This document shows, piece by piece, positions 63,211 through 64,000 of a DNA stretch of 64,000 nucleotides. The number at the start of each line of letters is the position of its first letter. Positions within the stretch are counted from its first letter, which is position 1. Origin of the DNA: Henckelia pumila (Eukaryota > Streptophyta > Magnoliopsida > Lamiales > Gesneriaceae); the NCBI RefSeq assembly GCF_033568475.1, contig NC_133123.1, forward strand, positions 136,732,242 through 136,796,241. The letters run 5' to 3'. The notes beneath the pieces were generated by a model. That model saw only the letters and a program-made list of their open reading frames with translations. It had not been told where the DNA came from and ran no database searches. Made by a program: the position numbers and the translations under genes.

Positions 63211-64000
63211 ATCCCGCATGACCCAAAAATGATCGAATTTCTTTGATCGTGTTTGGTGATGGTAGATTAGCAATAACATCAACCTTAGCTTTATCAACTT
63301 CAATTCCTTTTTCAGATATGACATGCCCTAACACAATTCCGGATTTAACCATGTAGTGACATTTTTCCCAATTTAAAACAAGATTTTTTTCTTCACATCT
63401 TTTTAAAACTTCTTCCAAATTTTTAAGACAGTTTTCAAATGAGTTTCCAAAAACAGTTATATCATCCATAAAAACTTCCACAAATTCTTCAATCATGTCA
63501 CTAAAAATACTTAGCATGCATCTTTGAAAAGTAGCCAGGGCATTACATAAACCAAATGGCATTCTTTTAAAAGCAAAAGTTCCGAACGGACAAGTGAAAG
63601 TAGTTTTTTCTTGATCTTCTAATGATATTGGTATTTGATAATACCCCGAATACCCATCAAGAAAACAATAATAAGGATTACCTGCCACTTTCTCTAAAAT
63701 TTGATCTAAAAATGGTAACGGAAAGTGATCTTTTCTAGTTGCATCATTTAATTTTCTATAATCAATGCACATACGCCAACTAGATGGAATCCTAGCTTGT
63801 AATAATTCTCCCTTTTCATTTTTTATAACAGTGATGCCTGATTTTTTTGGTACTACTTGTGTTGGACTTACCCATTTACTATCCGAGATTGGATAAATAA
63901 TTCCGGCATCTAATAGTTTTAAAACTTCATTTTTAACAACTTCTTTCATGTGTGGATTTAATCTTCTTTGTGGTTGTTGATATGTTTTAGCATTTTCTTC
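63185..64000 (-). pseudogene. Athila pol, reverse transcriptase part (5' partial)
   Basis: Continues beyond the right edge (the frame is open through 64000; the methionine at 63949 is internal). RT motifs: YPISDSKWVSPTQVVPKKSG, MCIDYRKLNDATRKDHFPLP, FLDGYSGYYQIPI, FKRMPFGLCNALATFQRCM, catalytic VFMDDITVF, and [13 protein letters not shown] at the end of the thumb. The frame is lost near 63200 (FKNF stop) while the homologous sequence continues in the overlapping frame below, indicating a small indel in an A/T run. Confidence 0.9.

Larger units (their letters stand above)
56549..64000 (-). mobile_element. Athila-type Ty3/gypsy element with extra ORFs, partial
   Basis: Minus-strand element entering from beyond the right edge: RT-RNase H-INT (61318-64000), a 183-codon virus-like ORF (60620-61171), a LOG-like ORF (59791-60429), a non-coding region, a polypurine tract (complement of 58338-58349) and the 3' LTR 56549-58337. 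RT wording (YPISDSKWVSPTQVVPKKSG, FMDDI) and the INT C-terminus ([11 protein letters not shown]) identify the Athila lineage. In Athila elements an env-like ORF normally lies between INT and the 3' LTR; here that place is taken by two unrelated ORFs. One frameshift lies in pol near 63200. Confidence 0.85.

Overview
The window is nuclear DNA from a flowering plant, almost certainly a eudicot. Host genes have GT-AG introns and AT-rich intergenic sequence, and the products are plant-specific (a DRP2-type dynamin, a DUF579 glucuronoxylan methyltransferase, two group-I OPDA-reductase-like enzymes). The right third is nested LTR retrotransposons of the plant lineages Tork (copia), Tekay and Athila (gypsy). 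I cannot name the species; the LTR families give a weak impression of an asterid.

Layout. 1-2808: 3' part of a plastid-type tandem GST-N/thioredoxin-fold protein gene (+). 3148-8554: AT-rich non-autonomous Helitron-like element full of degenerate tandem repeats. 9815-22324: a 22-exon DRP2 dynamin gene (+) with a LINE fragment in one intron and a possible 36-nt duplicated cassette exon. 23715-24602: single-exon GXM-like gene (+). 25483-27726 and 33301-35375: two tandem OPR-like genes (-), nearly identical at the 5' end and more diverged towards the 3' end, separated by a second Helitron (28042-32501) whose empty site is preserved beside the second gene copy. 37543-39444: small two-exon single-pass membrane protein (+). 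From 41692 on: a Tork copia element interrupted in gag by a complete Tekay element with about 2.7-kb LTRs and TTGAA target duplications. The copia is cut at 55420 by the LTR of another element, which is cut at 56549 by a minus-strand Athila element running off the right edge.

Most notable: between its integrase and its 3' LTR, where Athila elements usually carry an env-like ORF, the Athila element has two unrelated ORFs. One is a 183-residue protein with a basic/Cys-rich core resembling carlavirus nucleic-acid-binding proteins (60620-61171). The other is an intronless 212-residue LONELY GUY (LOG) cytokinin-activating-enzyme homologue with a substituted active-site glycine and a nuclear-localisation-like tail (59791-60429). 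A retroelement carrying a virus-like Cys-rich protein together with a hormone-activating enzyme is the best candidate here for an undescribed system; the functional link is inference.

The host genes look like independent transcription units (membrane trafficking, xylan methylation, oxylipin metabolism). The OPR pair shares a duplicated promoter with a TGACGTCA element.
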